Assembly: GCA_963576735.1 (NCBI GenBank)
Contig: OY755175.1
Span: forward strand, 7,022,401-7,086,400
Direction: 5' to 3'
DNA from: Bedellia somnulentella
Taxonomy: Eukaryota > Arthropoda > Insecta > Lepidoptera > Bedelliidae
Length of the DNA: 64,000 nucleotides
Part shown: one piece after another, positions 13,651 to 27,495 of the stretch
How positions within the stretch are numbered: position 1 is the stretch's first letter
Layout: each line of letters starts with the position of its first letter
Translations under genes and position numbers: made by a program
The notes under the pieces: generated by a model
Told to the model about the DNA's origin: nothing
What the model saw: only the letters and a program-made list of their open reading frames with translations
The model's database searches: none

Positions 13651-14023
13651 CAACCGTGATAGCCCAGTGGGTAGAACACTCGGTTATCGTGTAAACGACT
13701 AGTGTTCAAATCCTAGGTCGGGCCTACACCAATTTGTCTTTTCTAAAGACATATGTGTGGTTAATTTATCATGGTTGTTAACGGTGAGGGAAAACATCGT
13801 GAGGAAACCCATATGGCTGAGTTGTACTTAGTCATGTGACAGTGTATTCGTACAAAACGGCGATAGGCCTGCCCCCTATCACGTGAGTACACTGTCCATG
13901 CAAAACGTGGGTACTCTGAACACCAGGTGACAAAGTCACGTGATGTTCAGAAGTATTAGTACCTCTGCCAACCCCTTCGGGGATATTCGGCGTGAACGTT
14001 TATGTATGTTATGTATGTTATGT
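13651..14023 (+). mobile_element. SINE-B copy 1 (tRNA-headed, near full length)
   Basis: The head holds a Pol III A box-like segment (tagcccagtgggtagaac) and a B box-like segment (gtgttcaaatcc) about 50 bp apart, as in tRNA-derived SINEs. The body contains cgtgaggaaacccat, cacgtgagtacactg and gtgatgttcagaag. The 3' end reads cctctgccaacccc, then ttcggcgtgaacg and a (tatgt)n tail. That end aligns with the 3' end of SINE-A and of the LINE at 40856-42042. Partial copies lie at about 38775-38990 and 53732-53874, both on the minus strand. Confidence 0.8.
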
Positions 14024-14030
14024 AAGTTAT

Positions 14031-17000
14031 AGTACAATTTCACAATGAAATACAATGGGAGGTCTTATCTCTTTATGCAATCTCTTACACGTGCATATAA
14101 TCAAACTGTATGATTTAAAATATGAGTAACACTTACTGTGATAAGCAACAATAAGTAATATAACAAAACTTCGCGCAACACTTATGTCACGCTACTACTC
14201 GTATATCGTTTTGTCATATTTGGGACACGCGTCATATCGGTGTATATACAGTATGTAAATAGTTTGAGTATTTTTAACTACACATAAAGCCTTCACTATC
14301 AAAAACAAGCAATACTGACCCTTCACTCTGAATTAAACTACATTTATGTAAAGAACATAGGCGAAGGGCGTCCCGGGCACTCGACCGGAACCTAGTTTCA
14401 CCATGCGTCAAAAATTGACTGACATTTAGTGCTGTTATGGTAATTTATAATGGGGATTACGAGCTTCTATCTGATTAACATGCTAATTTGTTAGATAATA
14501 CTGGTCTCAACTACGCAGTGCCTTTACACGATGTATTATCAAAATTGCGTACTAAATGTCCAAAGTTTTGACATGTAAAAAAGGTTTTCCTCATCATTCT
14601 CACAGCAGCACATTAAAAATGACACCCGGGTTTCTAATCGTTATAATGTGTTAGATTTATTTCAACTTGAGATGACATATCGATGAAAGATAACCGTTGA
14701 GACTTGTTTCAATGACTTGAATTTATTGAGATTTACCATGCTGGATGAGGCCAAGTAAAATCGAGACATCGAACACAAAATATTCAAAATTAATATGAGT
14801 GTGATAAATTGTGCATCTTAAACAGAAAAAGATCAATAGAAAGATCGTAGATGAACCGTTGTCAGATTATAAGGTATTAAGTTGTTTTTTTAATTGTGCC
14901 GCCTTGGATTTCCAAATGGTAGCTTCCTAGATGCAGATGAAAGATAATATCCAGAGCAAAGGCACCGCCGCCGGAGTGACAGCTCTCTAGAATACAATCG
15001 TTTAACACGCTCATCGCGTCACACGACAGCTCACTGTGTCTTGAGTTAAGCTCTCGTACTCTTAGTTGCTTTTCAAATACTTCAAATGCCTTTCGTCAGC
15101 GTACACCGAGTCTGTCAAGCGGCGGACACATCACGCTCACCCATCTTGATCGAATACCTCCGAGATCTATAACTGTACAACATAATTAAATTTTGTAAAA
15201 TAGAAGAGGAACTCGTTTTTCGTAGAAAATATTCTGAAAAGTGTAGCAACGTGATCGTCAGTATGTTGACGTGATGGGTAACGTGGAGAGACAGGGGTAG
15301 TTGAGAATAGATGAAGGCAAGACGTTGCGATGCCTGAATTGACAATGAGGGTAGGTAGTGGCGGGTGGTGCGCGAGGCGTGTCTGCGTTTCATCGATCGC
15401 AGCCTCCTCGCTCCTCGGCGACGGCCCCCCCCCCGCGCCGCCCCGCGCCCGCGCGCACGTTAGCACCCCGACCGATGCATTTACCACCCTTCTTCATACA
15501 CCTACCTATATATCTGAATAAATTCGAGACTTCCAACTTAACAACACCCGTTTTCTTAACTATCTTCTTCGTTTAGTTCTGACGCTGCACAAGTCAAATA
15601 TAGCCATTTTCAATTGAAATTCTAAAAGATTTGGCACTGACGTTCAAATTTTATATTATATGATACATAAAAAAGTGTTAATTGTATGATGTACTGTAAA
15701 TAGAGTGAAGCCATTAATGTCCGCATTTTATTATAGGTATATATTTCACGGGCCGGCCTGAAAATGTTCGCGCTATAACACACCAAATTGCGTTCTAAAC
15801 TCAAATTGTTAACGCTGTTGCGTTGTTAATGTGCTAAGGGAATTAACAATACAAATTAGTACATAGGGAGTTCCACCGATTCAATATTCGTTGTTAGCTA
15901 GTGATATTTCTCTCTGAGTCGTTGTTAACAAACGGTTCGTGTCCTCGCGTAACTGAAATAACGAAATTGTAATGTAAGTTGTAACACCGGTGACTATAGT
16001 ACTCGTACCTTAACATTAGCGACCTAAATTGAATTGGTTGGTCGTCAGATCGATGACTCGTGTCATCTATCATCGGTAATGGTGCTGGCGCACTAACGAG
16101 CGTGTCTCGTGTGGCACGGCTACCGCCGCCGCCGCGCTGCTCCGCGGGCCGTGCCGACAGCCACTTCCACGACGCAATTGTTTTGTCCTAAACACGTCAC
16201 CACTCGTAACGATGTTATTGACAATCACATATTATTTGTTTACTTGAAACAAAATAGACATTATTTTTACTTTCTTCACATTCGTGTGGTCGCACGCAAA
16301 TGTATCGTGACTGCGACCAATAACTGGAAAAATAATATAAATTCGAACCGTTTTTAATTCTGCGCAATAAATGACACTGTTATCAGCAAAACCAACGAAC
16401 CACCCAAGTTATGACGGCGCCCGCCTACTTTAATTAACATTTAGAAGAGTTTGCGCTTGTAATGTGTTATAAAGAATTTATCTATTTTTAACGAGTGGAT
16501 AAAAAAGGAGGTACGTAATGAATCGTCGTCATGGGGACACATTGCCCGAGGGCACACCATTACGGCGCACAGTGAGCGATCACAATTTTTCTCCGACTTT
16601 CAATTAGCCCAGTTGATGTTCATGTCATCAGCAGATAAGAAAGACAAATTTCTCGGCTCGTTCGCATCGCTAATTACATCAACCGTTCTCTTCAACTAAC
16701 CGCAGATATTAATCACGAGTAATCACCTTTAGGACTATGATTACGAATGACATGCTCGAAACGAGTACATTACATAAAACGACTTTTTAATGTTCGCTCA
16801 TCTATGGAGTTGTAGTGCAGTTATCCTGCTTCAAGCCTCCAGGGTAGATTATTTTATAAGTATACCTACCTATATGATAGCATTTAACCCAAGTATATTG
16901 AATATATAACACCAGTTCCTAAACCAAGGACTGAGTTACCCTATTAATAAATATTAGCTAAAATTAAAACGTCATTTTATTTATAAATATAAACATTTAA

Positions 17001-19757
17001 GTATTTCTTAAAGAAAAGTCACCCCAAAACTCGTGAAAAATAAATAATAATCTGAAATAATATTTTTTTGCCAGAAATAAACATACCGTACCATAGTTTA
17101 AATCACATACAATAATACACAACAAAGCTTAAATTTTTATGAAATATTTCGAAGAATTTGAACAACAAAATTTGTTCCAATTTTAACCTTCAACTTGAGA
17201 AAGACTATAAAACTCCTTGAAGCGCGAACTCATTACAAAACATCGTAAAAGAATGCCACCAGCTTTCAGTATGTTATTATATTTACCATTACATTTATTG
17301 TTGACTTTATTACTTAATTTCTTCTTTTCTAAGAAGTTAAGAAAACAAACAAACGAACAACACAACTGAAGGTGTGGTTGCTCCCAATTAAAAAATGTTA
17401 CAAAATAATTGTTTTATTATTGAGTAAACATCATTACGGTGTGGCGGTTTAATTATTTCCGTTAAGATAGTAAAATGGGCTGTGAAGAAAGATTTTTTAT
17501 TCGTTTTATGGAAAAATCCTTAACAATTCAAGCGGTTCATGTAAAGTTTTCGCGTTTGATCGTTTTTCCCGTTAGCGAATCCTGAATTTTATGAAATGAA
17601 TTAGTGTATATAACATATTTAATAAAACATAACGTAAACTATGAATTTTAACGAGCTAATTTTAGCAACTAAAGAGCAAAATTCCTACATGGCATAGACC
17701 ACCAGGATAAAATGTTACCATAAAATTTTCAAGCTCTTTGGAAGGTAGGACCCGAATGTTTCGAACAATTATTTATTAAGTTTAAGTACTATATTACAAA
17801 TATTTTAGAAACAAAATTTTAAAATACATAAGTTGTGTGTGTGCACCTTTAACCTAGCACATAATTCTCTATGTTGAAGCAGGACTAGTAACAAAATATC
17901 AGTTATACGAACTATACTATACAATACACAAACTATTACACAAACGTATATCAATTGCAGGAAAATGATTGTTATTATTATTAATAAATGATGTCATAAT
18001 AATTAAACTATATTTGTATCTAGTATCTGAGATACGTAATGAGTAATTTAACATTAATTAGCATACTCTTAAAGAATGTTGCAACTTAGAATTATCTGTA
18101 CCTACTAAGTTCTTCCTTGGTATCTGATCTATATCTATCGGCTATACTTTACTTGCAAGTGGCCATTGGAAAGTACAATGCAACTCATAAAATATTTGGT
18201 ATATGATTTTGTAAGTTTACGGCATTTTTATCAAGTTTTAGTTTCTGTGGCGGACACGAAACTATAGGAAGTGGAGCGGAATGACAAAGCGATGATAATA
18301 CGCCCGTGAAGCGGGAGTAACTGAAACCAGCATTGTTTTATATTATGTTTATAGTTATGTAGTGTGAAATAGGATATCTGTAAATAAACTTGTTAAACTT
18401 TCGAATACATCATCTGTCCGGTGCCAATATGATTCAATTTTGACCGGAACTAGTTTCATGAACATTATTAATACCACATCTTGTTAAAAAGTTACGTTCT
18501 GAAATAGTGTTATAATATAGATCTAGACTTTCTGAGTGGTGAAGGCGGTTTAATTGAACCCATCATAAAAAACATTGTAAAAGACTAAACCAGAAAAACA
18601 GTCACTTTTTATGGATAATGTATACAGAAAGAAATAACAATTTCACGCTGGTAACAATGTGAGCCACATGATAGTTTGGCAATAATAGTAGATAAAAATT
18701 ATCAAAACCAAAATGCCATACTAATTACAGAAACAAGGCTACCAAGGAACTTAATGTATACAAAAAATAAATGAATCTACGGGAAACAAATAAAAGTGCT
18801 TATTTTAATTACAGGCCGAACACGCAATTCGATTTCAATTATATGCTAGCGGTTACCTGGTGGCATGTAAGGTCTAGCAATAGCATACAGAACGTACCCC
18901 TTCGGCTATAATTGTGCTAATTTGCAGAATAGCAACGAAACCTGAATGATGGTGACGGTGAAAATAATCGTTGTTGACGCAGCCAGGTTGCCGGGACATG
19001 GAGTATCATTCCGGGGTAATTACCGTATATGGGTCCTGGCTGGCATGATCTGTTGTGAAACCTACCGGTATAGCTGTGCCGTGTTGGAGCTTGTAGCTTT
19101 CTGAGTTTGTTGAGGTGCGAAAGTTTCTGGGTATTGGGTCGCTAATACTTGGTTCTAGTTTTGATGTTAAAATAGCAATCAGATTAATTATTGTATTTAT
19201 ATTAATATTTATCATGCGACCGCTAACTAATTAGCAAATGCCAACTTCTGATCATCATGGTAATGATCATCTACTTGCATTATATCTTATTAGCATTGGC
19301 AGACCTCTTTGCTTTTATGCAATGATGGTGACACTTGCAGTAATATCATTAATGGTTATAATATAATAATTAATGGTTCTAATTTGTTTTGTCATAAGGA
19401 AAAAATAGTTGGTTTTCGTTTTTGTATAGATTTCAAATAATAACTTTTTTTAGTAACAAGGTGATTTTCTATACCTATGTATAATGACTATTCTATAAAA
19501 GGTGGACATATTGACAGCGAATAGGAAAGTTCCTAAAGAAGAAAGGCAATGTGTTAAGTGGGTGGCTCTATTAATTCTCTAATTATTGTAATATCAAATT
19601 ATTATACAATTTACCATGTTAATAATTTGCCACCTTTTGTAACACCTCCTATACTCTTTCAGTAAACTATGTTTAGGTATGTATGCTTCCAGAAGCATAA
19701 AATATACTACGGTAGTGTTTTGAATACTATCATATACTGAACATATAAAAACACTTA
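14031..19757. other. Intronic stretch without recognised genes
   Basis: AT-rich sequence with no recognised coding exon. A GC-rich low-complexity patch at about 15355-15475 (C and GC runs) and another near 16095-16170 generate open frames on both strands that look like composition artefacts. I see no clear transposon in it. Confidence 0.5.
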
Positions 19758-19896
19758 CGCCCGATTTCTGAATTGAGTATTCAAGCTGAGAACGACTTAA
19801 GTATCGTTTTGTCTCATTCAGTTGTTTAGATTTCGATGCGACAGAACGATACTTAAGTTGTTCTCAGCTGGAATACTCAATTCAGAAATCATGCGT
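19758..19896. mobile_element. Long-hairpin MITE, copy 1
   Basis: The element is almost one inverted repeat. The left arm (cgcccgatttctgaattg, gagtattcaagctgagaacg, acttaagtatcgtt) is mirrored by the right arm ending attcagaaatcatgcg, with few mismatches over about 50 bp. The central segment (tgtctcatt...gatgcgaca) extends the stem imperfectly. A second copy lies at 22073-22216. No coding capacity is present. The TSD is not clear, so the superfamily is unassigned. Confidence 0.8.
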
Positions 19897-21869
19897 CGAA
19901 TCATTAGCTGTAAATAGTTAAAGATCATCAATGAACATTAAATACAAATCGCATAGTTTATGTAATGAAATGAACAATATAATAACCTACATTATCAAAT
20001 CGACCATAGTTTCTATTACCTACCTTAGTTCTGACTTAGTGATAAGTACAGCTTTCGACAAGAAATTCCAACATTACAAATTAAAATGAGGAATAGTTCG
20101 ATAGATTTATGGATAAGCGGTTGATTTTATGCCGGGCCCGAGGGCAAAACCGGAAATGTCATAAAACCAGGACAACGTAAGATTTCCTGATAACAATTAA
20201 GGGCTTCTTGTTAATGTTAATTGTAGGATAATTGCTTAGTTATGCCAGCACTAAATCAAGAATTGAATTGTACCAACTCAGTTGGACATAATGAGACGTT
20301 ATTTTTACTTTTACTGCCGTCCCTTTTAAGTATTCGACGTTTATCAACTTTGTTTCTTGAAAATCTATGTAGTTATACGTCAAAATAATTTATTAGCTTT
20401 TTCAATTTTGATATAAATAAAATAGAATAATTTTGAATATATCTCATATTTAAAAAATGTGTGAAGTGTAAAGACGTCTCGAGGTAAATCACTCCACTAA
20501 GTATGATAGCTGTATCTGACAAGAATGAAGGATCGAATTCGAATCCCGTAGCTTGATCTTTTGACACTAGATTCATTCATAATAATCAAGCTAGCGTTTG
20601 TAATCACAATACCGTTTGGTTAACAAATAACATTTAAATCTAAAATTATGCATTCAAGCACAACTTGCATTCAGGCTTTATTGTTGTCTAGTGTTATTAC
20701 CATCATGTATTGACAAAGAATTGAATCATAGAATAAACATAGAAAAATATTAATCAAAAAGACAAAGGTGAAAACAAATATTAGGAATATTAATTAGTCA
20801 GAGTACAGGTGAGGCTGCCGTGACTGAGGGAGGTGAGGGTACAGAGGCGCGGTGGCGCGCGCGACTCCCCGCCGCGCGGCTTCCACCGGACTCGATTCAC
20901 ACCGACCCAAGCCGTTCACTAAAAGTCACTCCTCATAAAATTTATGACTACATTATTTTTCATTTATAACGATGTCGTAAAAAACTGAAGAAGAACATTA
21001 ATTTTCAAACCTTTACTTCTATTAAACCTAAAATTGCGCATATTTAACAATTCAATAAATAAATCAGTCGTAAAATGGAGTGTGCTACTGATACATAATT
21101 TAAATGTCGAATGCCTTTACACGCATGAAATAAAATCACTTGAAACGAGTTGCACGCTACTTCATCTCAGCAGGAAAATAAACGAGATCAAATGACAAGA
21201 TAACGAGGCGTTCCCTCTTCATTCTACACGAGTGTACACAACTAATGTATAAAAACGTAAATTCCATTTCGCACGATTACTCCAGAGACGACAAAACATG
21301 TCAACTGTCAATTTGTATAATTTACAAAGGAATTAAATGGCGGGCTGACAGATTAGTTCAAAAAGAGCGGGAAGCGGTTGGTCGCGTAGCGCGGGCCGCG
21401 GCTACTGCTCTTCTCTTTGTTTTATTGTATCAATTTTTCATAAACTTGTGCTTTAAATTTTGTGACGCTTCAAGTCCGATACCGGATATGTTTCTTGGAG
21501 AAGCATATTTAAGGATTTTGACAATTCAAATATTGATATTGTATTTTCATTATTGAATCTAAAAAGTTTTGAAATATTCAAAGATGGCGGAGGCGCGTGG
21601 CGATGGAAGTTAACGCGACACAAGAACGACACGCCGCGTGCCATGTCAGCAATTTGATCTCTGTTTCAGATAGTTCGGATGATCCCTGTAGGGAAGGGTA
21701 TAATATACATTTACATTGACGTTATTACCCAATAAACTTTTCATGACGACTCGTTTATTTGATGATGCTGAAGTAGTACATTAAAATGTTTTTCTGCCTC
21801 TACCTAAGTTTTACAAAGTGTATTAGTCGGAGAAACAACAATAACTTCTTACTTTCATCACAGCCCATA
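19897..21869. other. Intronic stretch with one GC-rich patch
   Basis: No recognised gene. The block 20815-20905 is unusually GC-rich and starts gaggctgccgtgactgaggg. It is flanked by ordinary AT-rich DNA and could be a regulatory element. The open frame at 21245-21556 has no recognisable domain. Confidence 0.45.
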
Positions 21870-22066
21870 TTTCACGGTGGTTTAGTGTGGACCGGCGGAT
21901 TAACGACTACTACCGTAATAGTTGCCGGGACTTACGGTGAAACAAACCCACCAAAGCACAAAATATTCATGTTTTTGGATAATCGGGTAAGTAAAGGCTG
22001 CAATTTTGTACTAAAGTGGGTTAAATCTCACAAATTGAATTTATAAGTGAATCCCTCTGGAATTGA
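21870..22066 (-). mobile_element. SINE-D body fragment
   Basis: It contains gactactaccgtaatagt with gccgggact, and gggttaaatctcacaaatt. The latter aligns with gggttaaatcttacaaatt at about 61380, next to a tRNA-like head on the minus strand. The orientation here is inferred from that copy. The open frame across this region is not a gene. Confidence 0.5.
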
Positions 22067-22072
22067 GGGACT

Positions 22073-22216
22073 AACGCCCGATTTCTGAATGGAGTATTCA
22101 AGCTAAGAACGACTTAAGTATTGTTTTGTCTCATTTAGTTGTTAAGATTTCAATGCGACAGAACGATACTTAAGTTGTTCTCAGCTGGAATACTCAATTC
22201 AGAAATCGGTCGTAAG
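22073..22216. mobile_element. Long-hairpin MITE, copy 2
   Basis: Same hairpin as 19758-19896. The termini are acgcccgatttctgaat and attcagaaatcggtcgt, which are near-perfect reverse complements. Differences from copy 1 are scattered point changes. It lies immediately after the SINE-D fragment, 2.2 kb from copy 1. Confidence 0.82.
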
Positions 22217-22239
22217 CAATAAACAAATCTACTTGAATT

Positions 22240-22335
22240 GAATTGAAGTGGGTATCCCCGTGGTGGGAAGAGTGGAAGAGGGGAAGAGAGGCCTTTGCCC
22301 AGCAGTGGGATAATATGGCCTTATAATTATTATAA
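22240..22335 (+). mobile_element. Short LINE 3'-end-like fragment
   Basis: The segment aggcctttgcccagcagtgg followed by gataatatggccttataat resembles the 3' terminal sequence of non-LTR retrotransposons common in moths and butterflies, in which gcccagcagtggga is frequent. It has no coding capacity. The family assignment is from memory. Confidence 0.4.
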
Positions 22336-23714
22336 CCATTATAAAAATAAAACATATTCTGTCAATGTTAAAATTGTAACCATATTGATGATAACTATTG
22401 ATATAAGTACATTTAAAGTTCGTATCTACTTATTATAATAAACGAAAAAATATGACAGGCGTTTCAAACATGATGTATAAGTGGCTATTAGTGACTCTAT
22501 CTAAAATGACATATTCCGCGCGATTATGTCTATAACTCATAAATTCACATTATGACAGTATATTTTCACAATAAATAATGGTAACATTAGTATGCGAGGT
22601 CGCATCAGCCGGCCAATTCTTTGACCTCTATTTCACACTTGTTTCTCTTTACCATAATATTATCGAGAAGCAATCAACAAGAGTGCTAAATAGGGCTTCG
22701 TAATTATCGAGTAATTGTGACAAAAACATCAGTTAAGTCCTTCGGCTCGTATAATGACGGACCGGTTCCATTTCATCGAGCACTCGATCCATGCCGACTA
22801 TATTTACGATTTCATTCTTATTACAATTTCTAATTGTCGGTTCATAATATTGTTTATTTAAAACCGATGTGTCTACTTATGTCTACTAACGTCACTATGT
22901 TTATTGAGTAACCGCAAAGGTAGAAACGAAATGAGGAATAATGAAAGGAAGCGGGTATTTCTGAGGGCACTTTCGCGCCTCTCTCCGGAAGCGGTTGCCC
23001 ATAATTGCCACACTTACCCTTGCTGGATCGGAATTGCCCTCCTTTCGTACACTCACTTAATTTACTGTCGCTTTGCGGTTGCTTTAAACTCGAGCAAAAA
23101 TAAATACATATATTTTATTTACATATTTTTCTACCCCTTTGTTCAAAATTTGCGTTCGTTTTGAAATAACATTTTAATAAATAACTGAACAGTGTTTACT
23201 TTATTTATTTACTTCAGAGTAGAGTAGATTGAAATATAATGAAAAGCAATGGTTATTATGAGATCGACTTTAATTCACTTTTAAACGAAACTCTTATTTT
23301 ATAGTATTTCTAACTAAGTCTATATACGTCTTAACATTTTTAAGTCTAAATACTAAGCTAACTTAAACAAAAAAGTGCAATAAACCCACATTATAAAAAA
23401 CAAAATACCTCCAAACAAAAAATGTAACCGAGAAATATGAGGTGTTTGTAATATAAATATTTGGATGTTATTGATATTAGTAAAGATAATCCGAGGACAT
23501 CAAATGCCACACAATTATTAATGAATTATGTAAATGTGGCGCGACGCTCCGGCGATTCCAGTTTCCAGCCATTCCGCCTGCCTCCCGCGTACAAGTCACG
23601 GAACAAATGATTTTTCATTATATTATCTACATTCTTTGGAAAAGTCATGTTCTAATTATACCCTTTATCAATATACTCTAGCCTTTGATAGTTGAAGACG
23701 TCTTTGTAGATGCA
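22336..23714. other. Intronic stretch, nothing recognised
   Basis: AT-rich sequence with no exon, RNA gene or transposon that I can support. Confidence 0.5.
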
Positions 23715-23955
23715 AAGACGGCCATAAATTCACAAACAGGGTAGACAGATCTTGAGACGTAGAAATTCCTTAGCTTCTTTTGTAAAATGAGTGAGTTTAA
23801 ATTTTGTAAAATGAAAGCTTTTTGGTTATGGGTTTCCAGCCAAATTACCTATCGATCCTATAAAACCTAAACCGCTAAGTCACCTCTTCTCGAAATCCAC
23901 CCACCCACGGGAAGAAATTGAATAGTTATATTCTATCCGACACCACACAGCACTT
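23715..23955 (-). mobile_element. SINE-A, old diverged copy
   Basis: Read on the minus strand, the order of SINE-A blocks is kept: a ccgacac-type head with cccgtgggtgg, ttagcggtttagg, ggaaacccataac and a weak gtctaccctgtttgtg end. Many substitutions and small indels show that it is old. Confidence 0.6.
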
Positions 23956-25164
23956 AGCATAGTTTGTTCATAAAAAATCCTTTGCGAAAAGTATATTAGC
24001 GTATGACGAGTCACCGGAGAGCGGTCATGGCCCCGATGGTTATCCGTGATGGATGCGACTCATTACGCCAGCGCGCTGGGTGGCTCCGACCTGCGACACC
24101 AGCCTTAACGATCCTGACGAATCTATACACACCTGACAGCCTACCATGACACTTTTGCACATTTCACATCCCAAGTAAAACCTGACTATTCACATTCTAA
24201 TACGACATTTTTATTACCCTCCAATACGGCCTGCTCAATTTTACTGCTGCCTTTTCATCAGCTGCCATCTTACTCGCATTGTTACAGCTATTTATAACTC
24301 CGAGAGATTCCCATCTGATTTACTACCCGTTTGACTCGGGTGCTTCGTCATCATCAGTTATTATAGTTTCTAAAGTATCCATTGAATGATATCTGAAGCT
24401 GGGCCATCATTTTCAACTACAAAAGCCTAAGAATTATACTGGTCATTTACTCGCAATGCTTTTGAAATAACAAAGAGTAAAAACAATTCAGTAGATAGAG
24501 TAAGTGCATTGAAGCGCATCGATGAAGGACTAGAAGATCGGACGGATAGACAAATAATGGCTAGTTGGATGATCTAATATGACGGGCTCGTGACTACTTG
24601 TTTGGTTTGGATATTAGGCAAGTTACGTTTATACGAAAAAAAGTGATTAGTGTTGGGATGGCCGTAAATAAGCGCGGGTGTGTGCTCCCGAGATGTTATC
24701 ACCTTCGGGTTGGACAGGAAGCGCTTCAGCCCATTTAAGGGTGCATTAAAATCGAATACATCATATTTGTTTGATTTCGTAGTTTTGAGTTTCACCCTAT
24801 AATTATAGTAGTCACCGTTTTTGGCCGCATCAGTTTTTGTTAAGAAACATTAATAATCTTTTTTTACTGCGAACATGTGTTTCGGGCTCGTAAACTAAAA
24901 CATTGAAGAGAATTATAAGCTTTTTGTATTTTAATAACTAATTTGGTTTTCGGTCGGCCCTTCTGGGGTCATTAGCACACCGTTCCATTTCTGACATTAG
25001 AGGAAGGTGTAATTATGAGTATTATGCGTTTCTAATTTACTGAAATTAGTATTTTAGTAAAGTTATCTTTTACAACATTTGTATTCTTCCAATTGTTGGA
25101 AAAATTTTGGTTCACACTTTTGAATTTTGTTCAATAGAAGTATTAAAGACCTTTTTTCTTGCAG
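23956..25164. other. Intron upstream of exon A
   Basis: No exon or transposon recognised. The final bases form the pyrimidine tract and AG acceptor of exon A (cttttttcttgcag, 25151-25164). Confidence 0.55.
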
Positions 25165-25438
25165 ACGCATGTTCCCGACGGTGCGCGTGTCGTTCTCGGG
25201 CGTGCGCGCGGAGGCGCGGTACGCGGTGCTGCTGGACGTGGTGCCGGTGGACGGCAAGCGCTACCGGTACGCGTACCACCGCTCCTCCTGGCTGGTGGCG
25301 GGCAAGGCCGACCCGCCCGCGCCCGCGCGCCTCTACCCGCACCCCGACTCGCCCTTCTCCGCCGACCAGCTGCGCAAGCAGGTCGTCTCCTTCGAGAAGG
25401 TCAAGCTTACCAACAACGAGATGGACAAAAATGGACAG
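25165..25438 (+). CDS. H15/mid: Tbx20-class T-box factor, exon A (N-terminal and central T-box)
   Basis: This internal coding exon of 274 bp encodes 91 whole codons plus the last base of a split Arg codon. It begins after a pyrimidine-rich acceptor (ttttttcttgcag) and ends in CAG before the donor gtaat, so its 3' phase is 0. The peptide starts [12 protein letters not shown], continues through [20 protein letters not shown] and GKADPP, then PHPDSPFS, and ends [18 protein letters not shown]. These are the strands and DNA-contact segments of a T-box. The [16 protein letters not shown] stretch and the LTNNE segment are characteristic of the Tbx20 subfamily (Drosophila midline and H15), rather than Brachyury, Tbx2/3 or Tbx6. 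The protein is expected to act in the nucleus as a sequence-specific regulator of heart, neural and segment patterning (family knowledge). The exon is much richer in G+C than its surroundings. I cannot tell midline from H15. Confidence 0.95.
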
Positions 25439-27367
25439 GTAATATTTACATAGCACCATTGAAAGCTTAAGAACTAGGTTTGAGCTATATCCGAGAGAGA
25501 GCCATAAAGAGTATGATTCTAACGGGCAATACTTGAGCATAAAATGATTCGCGAATGTCAGTCGATTCATGCAAGTGCAATAAATAGGATCAGTTATTGA
25601 TTACGCTGCTTTAACCGATGTCGCCTTGTACTTGGCATCGGAGCAAGGTGATAAAACGGGTGAGGAGTCAGAATGAGCTATAAAGTGTTGAGATGAAACG
25701 GCTGATTTATAGTCGCGAGCCGATGTTGGTGCTCACTAACGAGCCTCTCTCCTTAGTTCTGTGGGAGGTGGCCGAAGGTGACTCCGGCGCTGATGGGTCT
25801 TAATCATACGCTTTCCGGGATTATTGTCCCGTTTCAATCTTTATCGTCCTTTGTTACTCATACTCTGACCCGAGTCTTTACCTTAATGCGCCAGCTATTC
25901 TGATGAATGATCGCTCTCGAGGATTTGAATACTACTTATCGTCATTAAACAGAAACATTTTGCTTGAGGCGGTTGGATGTGCGTGTTCGAGTTAACCACA
26001 ACAATTATTAGTAAATTGAATGTCAACATTTAATAACACGACTTGTACTTCTACAATACAATCAATAAAATATATGATTATAACGGCATTGTAATCGTAT
26101 ACTTGCCATAGCAAAAAATACAGAGTTTACAACGACGATGTATATTCCTAGATGGTTTTGGCTCAAATTCTATTCTCTAGAATATAAATGTAACACATGT
26201 CCAATTTAAATAGTTATCACCGTCAGTCAATGTAGTGATTATTTTTTTAGTATAAATTACTTGGCCAGTAAAAGTCGCAATATGTAAATCAATCATCACA
26301 GGAATTTGTCTCCAGTAGTAATAATAGTAAATTGATAGCATTTTTGTACGCTGCTAAGTTTCTTGGAAATGTATTAGACCCATTTATTTTTCTTAGTTCC
26401 ATCATAAATTGATGTATTTCGGAAGGCACTCTCAGTCGTTTCTACTCACTATTTTGAAGATAAAAGTCCGGCACTTAAGTTGTCTATAATGTCTGCGGAA
26501 TGCTGCAATTTTTTCAAAATAGTTTCATCTATGCATGTAATTCTCAAGGCGTTGGGTGGTTTGTAATGAGTTCTTCTTTGTCATAATTTACCTCGTTCTC
26601 GTTCTCCGTATGACACTTGTCACCCACTCACCTGCAGGTGGCGGCTCTCACAAAGGACACGTCACTGTCAACTACTAATTTGTACGGAGCTCAATTTGCT
26701 GCCATCACCTATCTACGGACAGATCTTTGCACGTCAGGTTTTGATCGACACATTGGTGGCTTAAATGATTTGTAACGACTTAGTTAAATATTTAACTTTG
26801 ATGTTTGTTTCACTATGTCTTGTTTGAGTAAGTTTTTAGATTTAATATTACTTCTTCATTCGTTTTATAAGTGATTTAAACATAAGGGTTCATGATAAAT
26901 GCTCTCAGGAATATAGTTTTTTTATTGAGTCAGTGAGAGATAAAATGCCAAAATATGTAACAAAACTAATTCGTTGCTCAACCTTAATTGAATAATAGAC
27001 TCTGAATGGAAATACTAGATTATTTATGATGGACACTAAACCAAACTAAATATTCAACAAAAGACTTAGTAACTAAAACTTGTCGTAAAACATGCATATA
27101 GTGGTAACTGGTAATATTTCCGCTGCGTGTGGTAATAGCTTATTATTTGACGCTGGTATGACGGTGCGCACCAGCTCGGAACGAGGAGGCGGGGTTAGCT
27201 GATGGATGACCACGGCCCGGCCCTAGGACCATCACTTTAATTAGATCAACGATCTTGGCTTTGAGGTTTTGGGTAACGAAATATGGCGGCGGAATATATG
27301 GTTAAAATGAAAATGATGAAAATGTTATTCAGAGCTATAGAAGATAATATTAAAACATTAAATAGTA

Positions 27368-27495
27368 CATACATACATATACTCAGCTATAAATACCTAA
27401 ACAGGGTAGGCAGAGCTTTGGAATGAGAAAGTCCTCAGCAACTTTCGGAAGTTGAGTGGGGAAAAGATGGTAATACATATTCGTTGGTGACATTG
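27368..27495 (-). mobile_element. SINE-A copy, 5'-truncated, TSD aatagta
   Basis: Only the 3' half of SINE-A is present, from the tail (catacatacatatactc) through gttgagtggggaaaagatgg. It is flanked by aatagta at 27361-27367 and 27496-27502. Truncation at the 5' end with an intact TSD is the hallmark of target-primed reverse transcription. Confidence 0.75.

Noticed and set aside
15167..15576. Several overlapping frames at a C-rich patch
   Set aside because: Low-complexity Ala/Pro/Arg-rich translations on both strands, without a domain or splice support.
25107..25570. Other long frames on both strands over exon A
   Set aside because: They are shadows of the GC-rich T-box exon; only the frame with RMFPTVRV matches a family and splices in phase.
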